Assembly: GCA_023251135.1 (NCBI GenBank)
Contig: JAHEZJ010000021.1
Location: 1-49,347 of the forward strand
From: Flavobacterium sp.
Lineage (GTDB): Bacteria; Bacteroidota; Bacteroidia; Flavobacteriales; Flavobacteriaceae
Length of the DNA: 49,347 nucleotides
Reading direction: 5' to 3'
Shown: in pieces, positions 36,403 to 44,746 of the stretch
Layout: each line of letters starts with the position of its first letter
How positions within the stretch are numbered: the stretch's first letter is position 1
Translations under genes and position numbers: made by a program
Notes under the pieces: generated by a model
Seen by the model: only the letters and a program-made list of their open reading frames with translations
Told to the model about the DNA's origin: nothing
Database searches by the model: none

Positions 36403-36943
36403 GAGTATTGTATTCTGATTTGAGTAATCCAAAGTACACCACATCTTCTAGTGTTCCGTCGCTGTTTTTGAATTCTTCTCTTAATATTCCTTCTTGTTTA
36501 AAATGATGTTTTAAAGCAATCTGCTGACTTGCTGTGTTGATTTTTGAAGTACAAATAAATACTTTATTCATGTTTAAAGTATTGAAGCAAAAAGCTAAGG
36601 TTTCGGAAACTACTTTTGAAGTAATTCCTTTTCCCTGATAATCTTCATCAACAAAATAGCCCAACTCACATTTTGAAATCCGATTATCGATGCTTTTTAT
36701 ACACAAATAACCAATTAAAGTATTGGTTTTGTTGTCTCTTGGATAAAAAAAGTATCCTTCTTTATGATTTTCTTTATCCTGATTATAGGCAATAAACTGT
36801 TTTGTTTTTTCAAGATCAGTACAGTAGGAAAGGGTAACGGGAAACGTTTTTTGAATGTGGTTTTTATTCTTTTCGATGAGGGTGAAAAATTCCTCAGGAA
36901 GAATATCGGCAATCGTATCTATTTTCCAATCTGTAAAAACCAT
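36392..36943 (-). CDS. GNAT acetyltransferase, RimJ/RimL type
   Basis: The 183-residue protein has the GNAT fold: NTLIGYLCIKSID strand, CELGYFVDEDYQGKGITSKVV with the QxxGxG/A acetyl-CoA loop, and NKVFICTSKINTASQQIALKHHFKQEGILREEF as in RimJ/RimL-type enzymes that acetylate protein N-termini or other amines. The target is unknown. It overlaps hemF by 11 nt and touches the preceding small gene by 1 nt, so it is embedded in the hem operon. Confidence 0.88.
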   Translation of the reverse strand: MVFTDWKIDTIADILPEEFFTLIEKNKNHIQKTFPVTLSYCTDLEKTKQFIAYNQDKENHKEGYFFYPRDNKTNTLIGYLCIKSIDNRISKCELGYFVDEDYQGKGITSKVVSETLAFCFNTLNMNKVFICTSKINTASQQIALKHHFKQEGILREEFKNSDGTLEDVVYFGLLKSEYNTHER

Positions 36944-37323
36944 TATGACTTGTTTTTGGCCGAAGCGATTTTAGTATTTATTCCAAAGGAGAAAACCTTG
37001 CTTTCTTGTTGGATATACTGATAAATGGCCAGTGCTTTTCCTAAAAAATCAAATTGTTTTTCTTGTGACAAACCCATCAAAAGATCGGCAAATTGCTCCT
37101 GTTGATCCCAGTCTAAATGACAACGTTGTAACAGGATAATCAAATCTTCTTCAGGAATTTCAATGGTTCTTTCTAAACTTAAGCCAAATCCTTTTAGTTG
37201 TTCGTCGATGAGACTTATATCTTCAGCATTCCAAAACTTAGGAACAAAAATTAAGGCACGCAACGTTTTTAGAGTATTCTCTATTCTGATGCTTTCTTCG
37301 TCTCTGAGTCCTTTGTTGAGCAT
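36943..37323 (-). CDS. Conserved hypothetical protein in the hem operon
   Basis: The 126-residue protein has no signal peptide and is mostly helical and acidic: NTLKTLRALIFVPKFWNAEDISLIDEQLKGFGLSL, then LLQRCHLDWDQQEQFADLLMGLS. I recognise no domain. Its stop overlaps the start of the acetyltransferase gene (1 nt), and a hairpin separates it from hemE. A role in haem synthesis is suggested only by position. Confidence 0.78.
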   Translation of the reverse strand: MLNKGLRDEESIRIENTLKTLRALIFVPKFWNAEDISLIDEQLKGFGLSLERTIEIPEEDLIILLQRCHLDWDQQEQFADLLMGLSQEKQFDFLGKALAIYQYIQQESKVFSFGINTKIASAKNKS

Positions 37324-37340
37324 GTTTTATTGAGTTTTCG

Positions 37341-37408
37341 GTCTCAGTCTTCAGTCACAGTTTTCAGTTTGTGGGTAGTTACCTGAAAACTGTGACTGCC
37401 AACTGAAA
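37341..37408. repeat. Word array with a perfect 16-bp stem between hemE and the next gene
   Basis: The words GTCTCAGT, CTTCAGTCACAG and TTTTCAG precede a perfect inverted repeat: CAGTCACAGTTTTCAG at 37352-37367 pairs with 37383-37398 across a 15-nt loop. It lies directly after the hemE stop inside an apparent minus-strand operon, so it may stop, slow or process part of the transcripts. Confidence 0.75.
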
Positions 37409-37409
37409 A

Positions 37410-38435
37410 CTAGTTCCCGTATTCTTTAACCGCGTCAATAAACGCTTTAGCGTGATCTACAGGAATATTTGGTAAAATTCCGTGACCTAAATTTACGATA
37501 TATTTGTCTTTTCCAAATTCGTCGATCATTTCATGAACCATTTTTTTGATGGTTGGAATTGGAGAAAGTAATCTTGAAGGATCAAAATTACCTTGTAAAG
37601 TAATATTTCCACCCGATAAGTAACGAGCGTTTCTTGGCGTGCAAGTCCAGTCTACACCAAGTGCGGAAGCTTTACTTTTACCCATTTCGCCTAAAGCAAA
37701 CCAACATCCTTTTCCGAAAACGATAACTGGAGTAACTTCTGCCAAAGCATCTACAATCTGGTTGATGTATTTCCAGGAGAATTCCTGATAATCAACCGGA
37801 GAAAGCATTCCTCCCCATGAATCAAAAATCTGAACGGCATCAACTCCCGATTTTACTTTTTCTTTTAAGTATAGAATTGTGGTATCTGTAATTTTTTGTA
37901 ATAAAGTGTGCGCTGCGACCGGATTTGAAAAACAGAATCCTTTTGCAGTATCAAAACTTTTAGAACCTTTACCTTCAACGGCATAACAGAAAATGGTCCA
38001 TGGTGAACCGGCGAAACCAATTAGTGGTACTTCGTCGTTCAGCATTTCTTTAGTCAATTTAATGGCATCAAAGACATAACCTAAAGTTTCGTTTACATCC
38101 GGAACAATAACCTGATTGACTTGTTCCATTGTGCGGATCGGATCAGGAATAATTGGGCCTAAATTGTCTTTTAATTCTACGTGAATCCCCATCGCGCGCG
38201 GAACAACCAAAATATCAGAGAATAGGATTGCAGCATCCGGAGCAATTCTGCGGATGGGCTGAACAGTGATTTCGGCAGCCAGTTCAGGAGTTTCACATCT
38301 GGTGAAAAAATCATATTTATCACGTAAAGCTCTGAATTCCGGTAAATATCTTCCGGCTTGACGCATCATCCAAACTGGTGGACGTTGAACAGTTTCTCCT
38401 TTTAGTGCTTTTAAAAATAGGTCGTTTTTTAACAT
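37410..38435 (-). CDS. hemE: Uroporphyrinogen decarboxylase
   Basis: The 341-residue cytoplasmic enzyme removes four carboxyl groups from uroporphyrinogen III to give coproporphyrinogen III. The signature [19 protein letters not shown] lies at about residue 20, [15 protein letters not shown] follows with the catalytic Asp, then [17 protein letters not shown] and [25 protein letters not shown] at the end. It lies downstream of hemD, separated by a near-perfect palindrome. Confidence 0.97.
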   Translation of the reverse strand: MLKNDLFLKALKGETVQRPPVWMMRQAGRYLPEFRALRDKYDFFTRCETPELAAEITVQPIRRIAPDAAILFSDILVVPRAMGIHVELKDNLGPIIPDPIRTMEQVNQVIVPDVNETLGYVFDAIKLTKEMLNDEVPLIGFAGSPWTIFCYAVEGKGSKSFDTAKGFCFSNPVAAHTLLQKITDTTILYLKEKVKSGVDAVQIFDSWGGMLSPVDYQEFSWKYINQIVDALAEVTPVIVFGKGCWFALGEMGKSKASALGVDWTCTPRNARYLSGGNITLQGNFDPSRLLSPIPTIKKMVHEMIDEFGKDKYIVNLGHGILPNIPVDHAKAFIDAVKEYGN

Positions 38436-38449
38436 AAGGTTTATATTTT

Positions 38450-38482
38450 AAACCCGACAGGTTTTTAAAACCTGTCGGGTTT
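38450..38482. repeat. Near-perfect 33-nt palindrome between hemD and hemE (AACCCGACAGG family)
   Basis: The arm AAACCCGACAGGTTTT (38450-38465) is followed by one T and its exact complement (38467-38482). This ACCCGACAGG palindrome is a dispersed repeat I recognise from other Flavobacterium genomes. It sits inside the hem operon; on the minus strand it ends in A/T-rich sequence and could act as a partial terminator or processing site. Confidence 0.75.
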
Positions 38483-38493
38483 GTTTATTGTTG

Positions 38494-39159
38494 TTATTTA
38501 TATTCTTGTAAAACATCTTCAATGACATCTTCGACCGTTGGCTGATCTGCAATAACGATGTTTTTAGTAATTTTATGTAAGGCTTCAGCAGTGGTTTCTC
38601 CAATGCAAAAGCAGGTTTCCTTTTTAATAGTATTCTCTTTCAGATAACTTTCAACCCCAGAAGGACTATAGAATAAAATTGCATCAACAGCGGTTTTTAT
38701 TTTCTGTGGTGTCAATGAAGTGTCATAAACCTGAATTTCATTGAATTTTATCTCAGCATCTTTTAAAGCCTTTGGTAAAGTTTCTCTGCGCAGGTTTCCA
38801 CTAAAAAAAGTATAGCTTTCACTGCGATAAATTAAAGTAATGATTTCAGCTAAATCAGCAGCATATCCGGTGTAAGCGACAACATTGAATCCGTCTTCAG
38901 ATAAAAGAATCTTCGTTTTTAATCCGACACAAAATACATTTTTACTTTTCAGTTCTTCCAATTTTGGATGCGATAGGATACTGTGAACCGCATTCTGACT
39001 CGTAAAGATTAAATTATCGTTGAGGTCTTTTATTTCGAAAGGTTTATGTTCGGTTTGAATAAAATCAGCCTCAATAACTTCAAGATTAGCGGTTGTTAAC
39101 GCTTGCTTTTGTTCAGTTGAGAGCTTTTTTGTAGATAATATTTGAATTGATTTACTCAT
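38494..39159 (-). CDS. hemD: Uroporphyrinogen-III synthase
   Basis: The 221-residue enzyme closes and isomerises hydroxymethylbilane to uroporphyrinogen III. The family is weakly conserved, but the pattern is clear: IQILSTKKLS start, NLIFTSQNAVHSIL (ring-binding Asn/Ser), FCVGLKTKILL, the ILFYSPSGVESYL motif and CFCIGETTAEAL near the end. Its ATG overlaps the hemC stop by one base, and hemC-hemD adjacency supports the call. Confidence 0.93.
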   Translation of the reverse strand: MSKSIQILSTKKLSTEQKQALTTANLEVIEADFIQTEHKPFEIKDLNDNLIFTSQNAVHSILSHPKLEELKSKNVFCVGLKTKILLSEDGFNVVAYTGYAADLAEIITLIYRSESYTFFSGNLRRETLPKALKDAEIKFNEIQVYDTSLTPQKIKTAVDAILFYSPSGVESYLKENTIKKETCFCIGETTAEALHKITKNIVIADQPTVEDVIEDVLQEYK

Positions 39160-40082
39160 TATTTCTTCAAAGATTCTTTAATAGCCTGCATCAATTCGGT
39201 TCCTCCATTGTTCAGGATTTCCTGAGCAGCAAAGAATCCTAATTTTTTCCACTCTCCAATTTCTACGGTTTTGTCGATTTCCAGTTTTTGTTTTCCGTCA
39301 ACCGAAAGTAAAACTCCCTGAAAGTGAAGTGTATCCTCGTCTTCGTTATAACGAACCAAAGCTCCGATTGGTGCTGTACAGCCTCCTTCCAAAGTTCTTA
39401 AAAACTGACGTTCGATATAGGTACAAATCTCCGTTTCAATATCGTTTAATTGTGACAAAGCCTCTAAAGCATAGTTGTCGTTCTCCATCGCCACAACCAT
39501 CATTGCTCCTTGTGCCGGCGCTGGAATCATCCAGTCTAAATCGATAAAATTTTCTGGTTTTAAGTTGATGCGCTCCAAACCTGCAGCGGCAAAAACAGCA
39601 CCGTCCCAATTGTTGTCCTGTAGTTTTTGCATACGGGTATTTACATTTCCACGTAAATCAACAACAGTATGATTAGGATATTTGTTGAACCATTGTGCCT
39701 GACGACGCAGACTTCCGGTTGCAATTGTACTTGGATTAGCAAAATCAGGATTTCCTTTATGAACTAAAATATCAAGAACATTGGCTCTTTCTAAAACTGC
39801 CGCCTGAACAATACCTTTTGGTAAAGCAGTCGGTACATCTTTCATCGAATGAACAGCAATATCTATATCGCCATTAATCATGGCAACATCTAAAGTTTTG
39901 GTGAATATTCCTGTAATTCCAAGTTCGTAAAGAGGTTTGTCAAGAATAATATCACCTGTAGATTTTACAGCTATAATCTCGGTTTTATACCCAAGATCGT
40001 TTAGTTTTTTCTCGACAGTATGTGCCTGCCAAAGTGCTAATTCGCTATCGCGAGTTCCAATTCTGATTGTTTTTTCTGCCAT
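39159..40082 (-). CDS. hemC: Hydroxymethylbilane synthase (porphobilinogen deaminase)
   Basis: The 307-residue enzyme polymerises four porphobilinogens. It shows IRIGTRDSELALWQAHTVE, VHSMKDVPT with the catalytic Asp-side motif, GSLRRQAQW, VDLRGNVNTRMQKL, and the dipyrromethane-cofactor Cys (about residue 235) in LEGGCTAPIGALV. It is translationally coupled to hemD by a 1-nt overlap. Upstream is the GxxExxY gene in the same direction, 71 nt away. Confidence 0.97.
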   Translation of the reverse strand: MAEKTIRIGTRDSELALWQAHTVEKKLNDLGYKTEIIAVKSTGDIILDKPLYELGITGIFTKTLDVAMINGDIDIAVHSMKDVPTALPKGIVQAAVLERANVLDILVHKGNPDFANPSTIATGSLRRQAQWFNKYPNHTVVDLRGNVNTRMQKLQDNNWDGAVFAAAGLERINLKPENFIDLDWMIPAPAQGAMMVVAMENDNYALEALSQLNDIETEICTYIERQFLRTLEGGCTAPIGALVRYNEDEDTLHFQGVLLSVDGKQKLEIDKTVEIGEWKKLGFFAAQEILNNGGTELMQAIKESLKK

Positions 40083-40094
40083 TTTTGTTTTCTA

Positions 40095-40121
40095 ACCATT
40101 AAGACATTAAGGTTCATTAAG
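40095..40121 (+). repeat. Left arm of inverted repeat flanking the GxxExxY gene (CATTAAG words)
   Basis: ACCATTAAGACATTAAG followed by GTTCATTAAG contains three CATTAAG words. Its inverted counterpart is at 40655-40680. A further direct relative, AACCATTATGATATTAAG, lies at 40576-40593. Confidence 0.65.
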
Positions 40122-40153
40122 CTTTATGTTGATTTTTTAAGTTAATGAAGCTG

Positions 40154-40558
40154 TTAATCTATTAATCTTGTAAAATAATCATTTACAAGTGGTTTCATTG
40201 ATTTTGTTATATTTAGAGTGTTGAAATTAATTAATAGCCCTTGAGGTTTCTGCAATAATTTCATATAAGTTAACAATTGTGCTTCGTGAATTGGTAATAG
40301 ATTTTCTATTGCTTTTAGTTCAACAACTACACAATCATTAACAAGCAAATCTATTCTTAAATCAGATTCCAACTCTAGATTATAATATTCTATTTTAACA
40401 CTTAGTTGTTGTTTAACATCATATCCGTTTTGCTCTAATTCATATTTGAGGCATTGCTCATAAATGCTTTCCAAAAGTCCGGGACCCAAGGCCTTGTGCA
40501 CTTTTATAGCAAAACCGGTAATTTCATAAGCCAATTGAGTAACCTCTTTTTTTGTCAT
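40154..40558 (-). CDS. GxxExxY protein (PD-(D/E)xK-like)
   Basis: The 134-residue protein has the family motif in GPGLLESIYEQCLKYEL (GxxExxY, about residue 27) and a nuclease-like core RIDLLVNDCVVVELKAI (Asp and Glu-x-Lys). It ends with QLLTYMKLLQKPQGLLINFN. GxxExxY proteins are common in Bacteroidota as scattered single genes; activity is not established. Here it is inserted between hemA and hemC within a run of haem genes and is framed by inverted CATTAAG-word repeats. That suggests a later insertion. Confidence 0.9.
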   Translation of the reverse strand: MTKKEVTQLAYEITGFAIKVHKALGPGLLESIYEQCLKYELEQNGYDVKQQLSVKIEYYNLELESDLRIDLLVNDCVVVELKAIENLLPIHEAQLLTYMKLLQKPQGLLINFNTLNITKSMKPLVNDYFTRLID

Positions 40559-40654
40559 AGAACCTTTTGTTTGTAAACCATTATGATATTAAGTTGTATC
40601 TAGAATTAAAAACGCGAGATCCTTAATATTCTTTAGGTTTTTTTTGCGTAAAAA

Positions 40655-40680
40655 CTTAATTCTCTTAATGCCTTAATGGT
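40655..40680 (-). repeat. Right arm of inverted repeat flanking the GxxExxY gene
   Basis: Read on the minus strand the arm is ACCATTAAGGCATTAAG followed by AGAATTAAG. The first 17 nt match the left arm at 16 positions. Confidence 0.65.
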
Positions 40681-40687
40681 AAAAACC

Positions 40688-41938
40688 TTAAGATGCTTTT
40701 ATTTTGAAGACTTTTTCGATCCATTCGATGCTTTCATCGACCATGGTATTGTCGTCTTTTAAGTGATTGGCAAAATGAGTAGTGATTTTCTGAATGATTC
40801 GGTTACTGATAATTTCAGCCTGTTCTTCATTGAAATCAGCAATTTTTCTGCTTTGAAAATCTAATTCCGAGTTTTTAATCGCATTTAGTTTCTCTTTTAA
40901 AGCATTAATGGTAGGGGCGAATTTGCGGCCTTTTGTCCAGGTTATAAATTCTTCTTTAACTTCTTCAATAATAGCTTCGGCAGCAGGAATGTGAAGTTTT
41001 CTGTTTTCCAGCGTTTCATCCGTCAATTGTGACAAATAATCCATATGAATCAAGGTCACACCTTCTAATTCCTCCACGTTTTCATTAACGTTTTTCGGAA
41101 TGGATAAATCTAAAATCAATAAAGGTTTTTTAAGATTCAGGATTGCTTTGTCTACAGTTGGATTCTGAGCACCCGTTGCAACAACTACCACATCAGCTTT
41201 TTGAAGTTCAAGATGTAATTCGGAATAATCCTTAACAATCAGATTTAGTTTTCCGGCTAGTTTCTCTGCCTTGTCTTTGGTACGATTGATTAAGGTGATG
41301 TGTTCATTTTTAGTATGTTTTACTAAATTTTCGCAAGTATTTCTACCTATTTTCCCCGTTCCGAAAAGCAGAATGTTTTTGTTTCCAATATCTTCTACAT
41401 TTTTAAGAATGTATTGTACCGATGCAAAAGAAACCGAAGTGGCTCCCGAACTGATTTCTGTTTCGTTCTTGATTTTTTTACTCGCCTGAATTACGGCGTT
41501 TACCAGTCTTTCCAAGAAAGCATTAGCTAAACCAAATGATTTGGAATGGGTAAAGCTGGTTTTGATTTGAGAAATAATCTCAAAGTCACCTAAGATCTGA
41601 CTGTCTAAGCCGGTTCCTACGCGAAACATATGATTAATTGCTTCCTGATTTTTATAAACGAATCCTACTTTTTGAAAAGCATCAACAGATCCGTTACTAT
41701 TATCGCAAATTAATTTTATTAATTGAAAAGGATGTTCTGCAAAACCGTAAATCTCGGTTCTGTTGCAGGTCGAAGTGACAATTAAACTTTCTATTCCCTC
41801 ATTTTTAGCTTGTTCCAGTAAACGTGTTTTGGCAACTGCATCCAAACTAAATTGACCTCTGACCTCAGCATCAGCTTTTTTATAACTCAGACCAACTGAA
41901 TAAAAATAAAGGTGTTTCGGTACGTTATTGTTTTCCAT
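40688..41938 (-). CDS. hemA: Glutamyl-tRNA reductase
   Basis: The 416-residue enzyme reduces glutamyl-tRNA to glutamate-1-semialdehyde, the first and usually controlled step of C5-pathway haem synthesis. Visible are YFYSVGLSYKKADAEVRGQFS, the catalytic Cys in VTSTCNRTEIYGF, GTGLDSQILGDFEI, and a Rossmann part with LFGTGKIGRNTCENL and INRTKDKAEKLAGKL. The ATG at 41938 gives the usual length; the frame stays open upstream, but those residues do not fit the family and would reach into the promoter. The divergent gene is an AraC-type regulator. Confidence 0.96.
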   Translation of the reverse strand: MENNNVPKHLYFYSVGLSYKKADAEVRGQFSLDAVAKTRLLEQAKNEGIESLIVTSTCNRTEIYGFAEHPFQLIKLICDNSNGSVDAFQKVGFVYKNQEAINHMFRVGTGLDSQILGDFEIISQIKTSFTHSKSFGLANAFLERLVNAVIQASKKIKNETEISSGATSVSFASVQYILKNVEDIGNKNILLFGTGKIGRNTCENLVKHTKNEHITLINRTKDKAEKLAGKLNLIVKDYSELHLELQKADVVVVATGAQNPTVDKAILNLKKPLLILDLSIPKNVNENVEELEGVTLIHMDYLSQLTDETLENRKLHIPAAEAIIEEVKEEFITWTKGRKFAPTINALKEKLNAIKNSELDFQSRKIADFNEEQAEIISNRIIQKITTHFANHLKDDNTMVDESIEWIEKVFKIKAS

Positions 41939-41985
41939 AAATTCACTTTCATAAAAGTGCAACAAAATTATCATTATAGTGTTTA

Positions 41986-42010
41986 CAAAAGTAACGCTAA
42001 AAGTACTTTT
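41986..42010 (-). promoter_or_regulatory. hemA -7 box with adjoining perfect palindrome (possible operator)
   Basis: The minus-strand -7 box is TACTTTTG (41993-41986), 47 nt before the hemA ATG. Immediately upstream of it (41999-42010) lies a perfect 12-nt palindrome AAAAGTACTTTT, in the place between -7 and -33 where a repressor could act. No TTG at normal -33 distance is seen. Confidence 0.4.
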
Positions 42011-42064
42011 TGTATCGCTACATGTTTTTTTGTTTCTAAACAACTGTTTTTATGCAAAAAGAAG

Positions 42065-42072
42065 TATTTTTG
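42065..42072 (+). promoter_or_regulatory. Candidate -7 box for the AraC-type regulator gene
   Basis: TATTTTTG fits TAnnTTTG and lies about 93 nt before the ATG at 42166. No clear -33 element was found. Confidence 0.35.
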
Positions 42073-42165
42073 TAGCAAAATCAAGTTGTTAGAATTGTTT
42101 TGTTTAGAGTGATTCTAAATAACATTTTCCATTTAGGCTAATTTTTGTTTCAAAAAAATATCGCT

Positions 42166-43038
42166 ATGAGTTCTCAGGAAATTATAAAAATCGAAGATGA
42201 CTTTACGCTGATCCGTTTTCAAAACGACAGTTCAGAGCTCTTTTTGGGGCAGCACGAAGTAGGTAGTGGTCTGATACAGTTTCATTTCGGAATAAAAGGC
42301 AATGCTAAATTTTTATTCAATCAGGGTAGTTATGCTTTAGAATTGAAGGAAGAAAAATCGTTGCTTTTGTACAATCCGCAGAAAGAATTGCCATTGAATT
42401 TAGAACTTTCTCCAAATTCGTGGGTGATTTCAGTAATCGTATCGATCAAAAAATTTCACGCGTTGTTTTCTGCCGAAGCAGATTATATTACTTTTTTAAG
42501 TCCTGATAATAAGGACAAAAAATATTATAACGAAGGAAATATTAGTCCCTCTATGGCTATTGTACTGAGTCAGCTGTTTCATTACAACCTGCATCCTTCT
42601 ATAAAAAACCTTTATTACAAAGGAAAAGGATATGAATTACTCAGCCTGTATTTTAACCGAACCGAAGATCCAAATGCAGAACAATGTCCGTTTTTAATTG
42701 ATGAAGATAACGTTTTAAAGATAAGACGAGCCAAAGAAATTATCATCGCAAATATGGCTGAACCTCCAGGTTTACAGGAACTGGCCGATGAAATTGGTTT
42801 GAACCTGAAGAAACTAAAAATGGGTTTCAAACAAATTTATGGAGATACGGTTTATGGATTTCTGTTTGATTATAAAATGGATTTCGCCCGAAAACTGCTT
42901 GACAGCGGTTCGTATAACGTAAATGAGGTAGGATTAAAAATTGGTTACAGCACAGGGAGTCATTTTATAGCGGCATTCAAGAAAAAATTTGCCACCACTC
43001 CCAAAAAATACCTGATGTCGATTAATGCCAATGTTTAG
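42166..43038 (+). CDS. AraC family transcriptional regulator next to hemA
   Basis: The 290-residue protein has an N-terminal cupin-like sensor part (FTLIRFQNDSSELFLGQHEVGSGLIQFHFGIKG, with several His) and a C-terminal double HTH. The first helix-turn-helix is PPGLQELADEIGLNLKKLKMGFKQIYG and the second SYNVNEVGLKIGYSTGSHFIAAFKKKFATTPKKYL, the classic AraC signature. The ATG at 42166 is preferred over a TTG 21 nt upstream. It is divergent from hemA and faces toward hemH, so control of haem synthesis is a reasonable inference, not shown. Confidence 0.9.
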   Translation: MSSQEIIKIEDDFTLIRFQNDSSELFLGQHEVGSGLIQFHFGIKGNAKFLFNQGSYALELKEEKSLLLYNPQKELPLNLELSPNSWVISVIVSIKKFHALFSAEADYITFLSPDNKDKKYYNEGNISPSMAIVLSQLFHYNLHPSIKNLYYKGKGYELLSLYFNRTEDPNAEQCPFLIDEDNVLKIRRAKEIIIANMAEPPGLQELADEIGLNLKKLKMGFKQIYGDTVYGFLFDYKMDFARKLLDSGSYNVNEVGLKIGYSTGSHFIAAFKKKFATTPKKYLMSINANV

Positions 43039-43050
43039 ACTTGAAGAATC

Positions 43051-43491
43051 ATGAAAAGTTTAACATTTTTAATATTAGGTTTGGGATTCTTAGGTTGCGC
43101 AAATTTAAGAGATCCTTCTCTTAAAGAAATATTAGATAATGCTCAACACGACATGGAGGTAGATTCAGTCAAATATTTTACCGCTGGATTACCTTTTATC
43201 AAACCTGTTCTTGCGAAAGAAGTAACAGATAAAATGTCTGACGAATCTCTTAAATCTATTCATCGCCGTGATATAATATTAGATAGTATTCAAATTAAAC
43301 AAAAATTGAGGAAAAATATTTATAATAAATATGGTTTATATGAAAGGAATTTAGGATGTATGATTGACAAACAAACTTCAATTTTATCAAAAGAATATAA
43401 AAAAATTACCAGTCCTTATCTTGAAAAAAGAAATGGAAAAGATTGGAGGATAAAAATGGAAAAAGAATTAAATAGTACGACTGAAAATTAA
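43051..43491 (+). CDS. Unrecognised lipoprotein downstream of the AraC-type regulator
   Basis: The 146-residue protein has a lipoprotein signal (KSLTFLILGLGFLGC). The remainder is helical, rich in Lys, Ile and Asp (SIHRRDIILDSIQIKQKLRKNIYNKYG), with one further Cys. I recognise no domain. It begins 12 nt after the regulator stop. Its coding sequence is more A-rich than the neighbours, which may mark a recent arrival. Confidence 0.75.
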   Translation: MKSLTFLILGLGFLGCANLRDPSLKEILDNAQHDMEVDSVKYFTAGLPFIKPVLAKEVTDKMSDESLKSIHRRDIILDSIQIKQKLRKNIYNKYGLYERNLGCMIDKQTSILSKEYKKITSPYLEKRNGKDWRIKMEKELNSTTEN

Positions 43492-43575
43492 AGAACTATT
43501 TTTTCACATCAATTTTTTACATGAGAGTATAAACAAAAAGTAATAATTATCATATTTCTAAAAAGTTGCAAGTCC

Positions 43576-43583
43576 TACTTTTG
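43576..43583 (+). promoter_or_regulatory. Candidate -7 box for hemH
   Basis: TACTTTTG lies 63 nt before the hemH ATG. If used, the leader would contain the whole GCTTAAAGCC word array. No -33 element at normal distance was found. Confidence 0.4.
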
Positions 43584-43608
43584 ATGAAAATTTTAAAAAC
43601 AAATAAAA

Positions 43609-43639
43609 AGCTTAAAGCCTAGAGCTTAAAGCCTAAAGC
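43609..43639. repeat. Intergenic word array (AGCTTAAAGCCTA type) upstream of hemH
   Basis: Two nearly identical 13-14 nt units, AGCTTAAAGCCTAG and AGCTTAAAGCCTAA, followed by AGC, end 7 nt before the hemH ATG in an A-tract. GCTTAAAGC is itself nearly palindromic. Confidence 0.7.
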
Positions 43640-43646
43640 AAAAAAC

Positions 43647-44660
43647 ATGAAAGGCGTATTATTAGTAAACTTAGGATCTCCGGAAAGCCCAGAACCAAAA
43701 GATGTAAAACCATACTTAGACGAATTTTTAATGGATAAATACGTGATTGATGTTCCGTATTTATTAAGAGCTTTGTTGGTTCGTGGTATTATTTTAAGAA
43801 AAAGACCAGAGGAATCAGCACATGCTTATGCGAAAATATGGTGGGATGAGGGTTCTCCTTTGGTTGTACTTTCTGAAAGAATGCAAAAAAAAGTTCAGCC
43901 TTTGGTAAATGTACCTGTTGCTTTAGCAATGCGTTACGGAAGCATGACGATCGAAAAAGGACTTCAGGAATTACATGAAAAAGGAGTTACAGAGGTATTG
44001 CTTTTCCCTTTATACCCACAATATGCGATGGCTTCGACTTTAACTATTTTAGTAAAGGCAGAAGAAATTCGCAAGAAGAAATTTCCGCAAATGACTTTTA
44101 CTGATGTTCCTGCGTTTTACAATAAACCGGATTATATCAAGAATCTGGCTGATTCTATTCAGAAACATTTGGTTGGGTTTGATTATGATCATTTATTGTT
44201 CTCGTACCACGGAATTCCGGAACGTCATATTCGTAAAACTGATGTGACAAAATCACACTGTAAAATTGACGGATCTTGTTGTAATACACCCTCACCTGCA
44301 CATGATTTTTGCTACCGTCATCAGTGTTATGAAACAACCAGACAAGTTGTAAAGTTATTAGGGCTTCCTGAAGATAAGTATAGCTTAACTTTTCAGTCAC
44401 GTTTAGCGGGAGACAAATGGCTGGAGCCTTATACTGATGTTGAAATTGATAAGATGCCAGCAAAAGGAATCAAGAATTTAGCGGTGGTAACACCAGCTTT
44501 CGTTTCAGATTGTTTAGAAACTTTAGAGGAAATTGCAATGCGCGCCAAAGAAGATTTTGAAGCAAACGGAGGAGAGGATTTCTTAGCAATTCCGTGTTTG
44601 AATGATGATGACGAGTGGTGCCAGACCGTGAGTAACTGGATTAACGATTGGGCTAAATAA
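43647..44660 (+). CDS. hemH: Ferrochelatase
   Basis: The 337-residue enzyme inserts Fe(II) into protoporphyrin (or coproporphyrin) at the membrane surface. It shows GVLLVNLGSPESPEPKDVKPYL at the start, LFPLYPQYAMAST, the active His in LLFSYHGIPERHIRK, FQSRLAGDKWLEPYT, and VVTPAFVSDCLETLEEIAMRAKEDF. A Cys-rich loop (CKIDGSCCNTPSPAHDFCYRHQC) follows the active site and could hold metal, as seen in some Bacteroidota ferrochelatases. HemJ is encoded next. Confidence 0.96.
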   Translation: MKGVLLVNLGSPESPEPKDVKPYLDEFLMDKYVIDVPYLLRALLVRGIILRKRPEESAHAYAKIWWDEGSPLVVLSERMQKKVQPLVNVPVALAMRYGSMTIEKGLQELHEKGVTEVLLFPLYPQYAMASTLTILVKAEEIRKKKFPQMTFTDVPAFYNKPDYIKNLADSIQKHLVGFDYDHLLFSYHGIPERHIRKTDVTKSHCKIDGSCCNTPSPAHDFCYRHQCYETTRQVVKLLGLPEDKYSLTFQSRLAGDKWLEPYTDVEIDKMPAKGIKNLAVVTPAFVSDCLETLEEIAMRAKEDFEANGGEDFLAIPCLNDDDEWCQTVSNWINDWAK

Positions 44661-44665
44661 TATTT

Positions 44666-44738
44666 GTTTCAGGTTTAAGGTTTCAAGTTATAATCAACTT
44701 TAGAAAAAATCTTAAACCTTAAACTTGAAACTTGAAAC
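44666..44738. repeat. Word array with inverted halves between hemH and hemJ
   Basis: The left half (GTTTCAGGTTTAAGGTTTCA and AG) is nearly complementary to the right half (CTTAAACCTTAAACTTGAAA and CTTGAAAC). It fills the gap and ends 8 nt before the hemJ ATG. Confidence 0.65.
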
Positions 44739-44746
44739 AAATAAAA

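Noticed and set aside
42145-42165. TTG start extending the AraC-type regulator by seven residues
   Set aside because: The added residues do not fit the family and a good ATG with A-rich leader lies at 42166.
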